From CAINVV01 sp964506325 (lineage in GTDB: Bacteria; Bacteroidota; Bacteroidia; Bacteroidales; Prolixibacteraceae), in the NCBI GenBank assembly GCA_964506325.1, contig CAZDLO010000033.1, forward strand, positions 1 to 34,573: a stretch of DNA of 34,573 bases. The letters are read 5' to 3'. A model generated the notes under the pieces. It searched no databases. It was not told where the DNA came from and worked only from the letters and a program-made list of their open reading frames with translations. The translations under genes were made by a program, and so were the position numbers. Below are positions 34,468 to 34,573 of this stretch, one piece after another (positions within the stretch are counted from its first letter, which is position 1; the number at the start of each line of letters is the position of its first letter).

Positions 34468-34573
34468 CCGGATTATAAATTGTGATTTTTGAAGGACAAA
34501 AAATAAGGGATTGATAGTATCGAGGGCACTGAAAAAGTATCCCTCCTTAAAGTAACCCATTGAAAAATTAGCT
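34468..34573. other. Unassigned right edge
   Basis: This stretch of 106 bases after the recombinase gene is A/T-rich. I recognise no terminator or gene in it; a minus-strand frame stays open to the window edge but has no supporting feature. Confidence 0.3.

Noticed and set aside
34402..34573. Minus-strand open frame at the right edge
   Set aside because: Mostly antisense to the recombinase gene, no start or domain visible, and cut by the window end.
1..34573. CRISPR arrays, rRNA genes, integrated phage
   Set aside because: No regularly spaced short repeats, no rRNA sequence and no phage genes were seen; the only recombinase is the housekeeping Xer type.

Overview
The window looks like chromosomal DNA from a Bacteroidota bacterium, probably a Bacteroidales-like lineage. 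The signs are vegetative promoters of the TAnnTTTG type, few Shine-Dalgarno sequences, a DUF5686/carboxypeptidase-regulatory outer-membrane protein, a LolA-FtsK pair, a divergent aroQ/xerD pair, a PafA-family protein and a CHAT/ECF sigma pair. It opens with the 3' end of a tRNA-Asp gene and its terminator.

Layout. 285-7699 (+): membrane-anchored LytTR regulator, FMN nitronate monooxygenase-like enzyme, S41 C-terminal processing protease, a pnuC/nadR-type nicotinamide riboside salvage pair, serine O-acetyltransferase and an RlmL-type 23S rRNA methyltransferase. 7725-15805: an accessory-looking signalling island (below). 15791-19471 (-): BamA-like outer-membrane barrel, phosphodiester glycosidase and CutC. 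19563-21206 (+): a PafA-family protein that seems to have lost its metal ligands. 21221-24661 (-): EamA exporter and DUF5686 protein. 25143-28008: nagB, then arcB and arcC on the minus strand. 28206-31328 (+): ftsK and lolA. 31363-33275 (-): pyruvate kinase and type II dehydroquinase. 33568-34467 (+): xerD-type recombinase.

The part most worth attention is 7725-15805. On the minus strand, a periplasmic TPR-CHAT (caspase-like) membrane protein is coupled by an ATGA overlap to an ECF-type sigma factor. Divergently, on the plus strand, lies a unit of two genes: a 34-residue double-glycine-leader peptide, too short for usual gene calling, and a 498-residue single-pass membrane protein. That protein has four copies of a short motif resembling the cytoplasmic part of Bacteroidota sigma-associated membrane proteins, then one membrane helix, then periplasmic TPRs. 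The unit is present twice in tandem. A 1996-bp stretch shows no difference between copies, while the promoter-proximal 70 bp upstream differ by several changes. An ECF-like promoter precedes each peptide gene, and an 18-bp inverted repeat brackets each unit so that the predicted mRNA 5' end is complementary to its own 3' UTR. My working model, which is inference, is a cell-envelope signalling circuit: peptide and TPR input, CHAT proteolysis, and release of the sigma factor from multi-module anti-sigma-like proteins.

The rest is mostly housekeeping. Operon-like groups are pnuC-nadR, cutC-glycosidase, arcC-arcB and ftsK-lolA.
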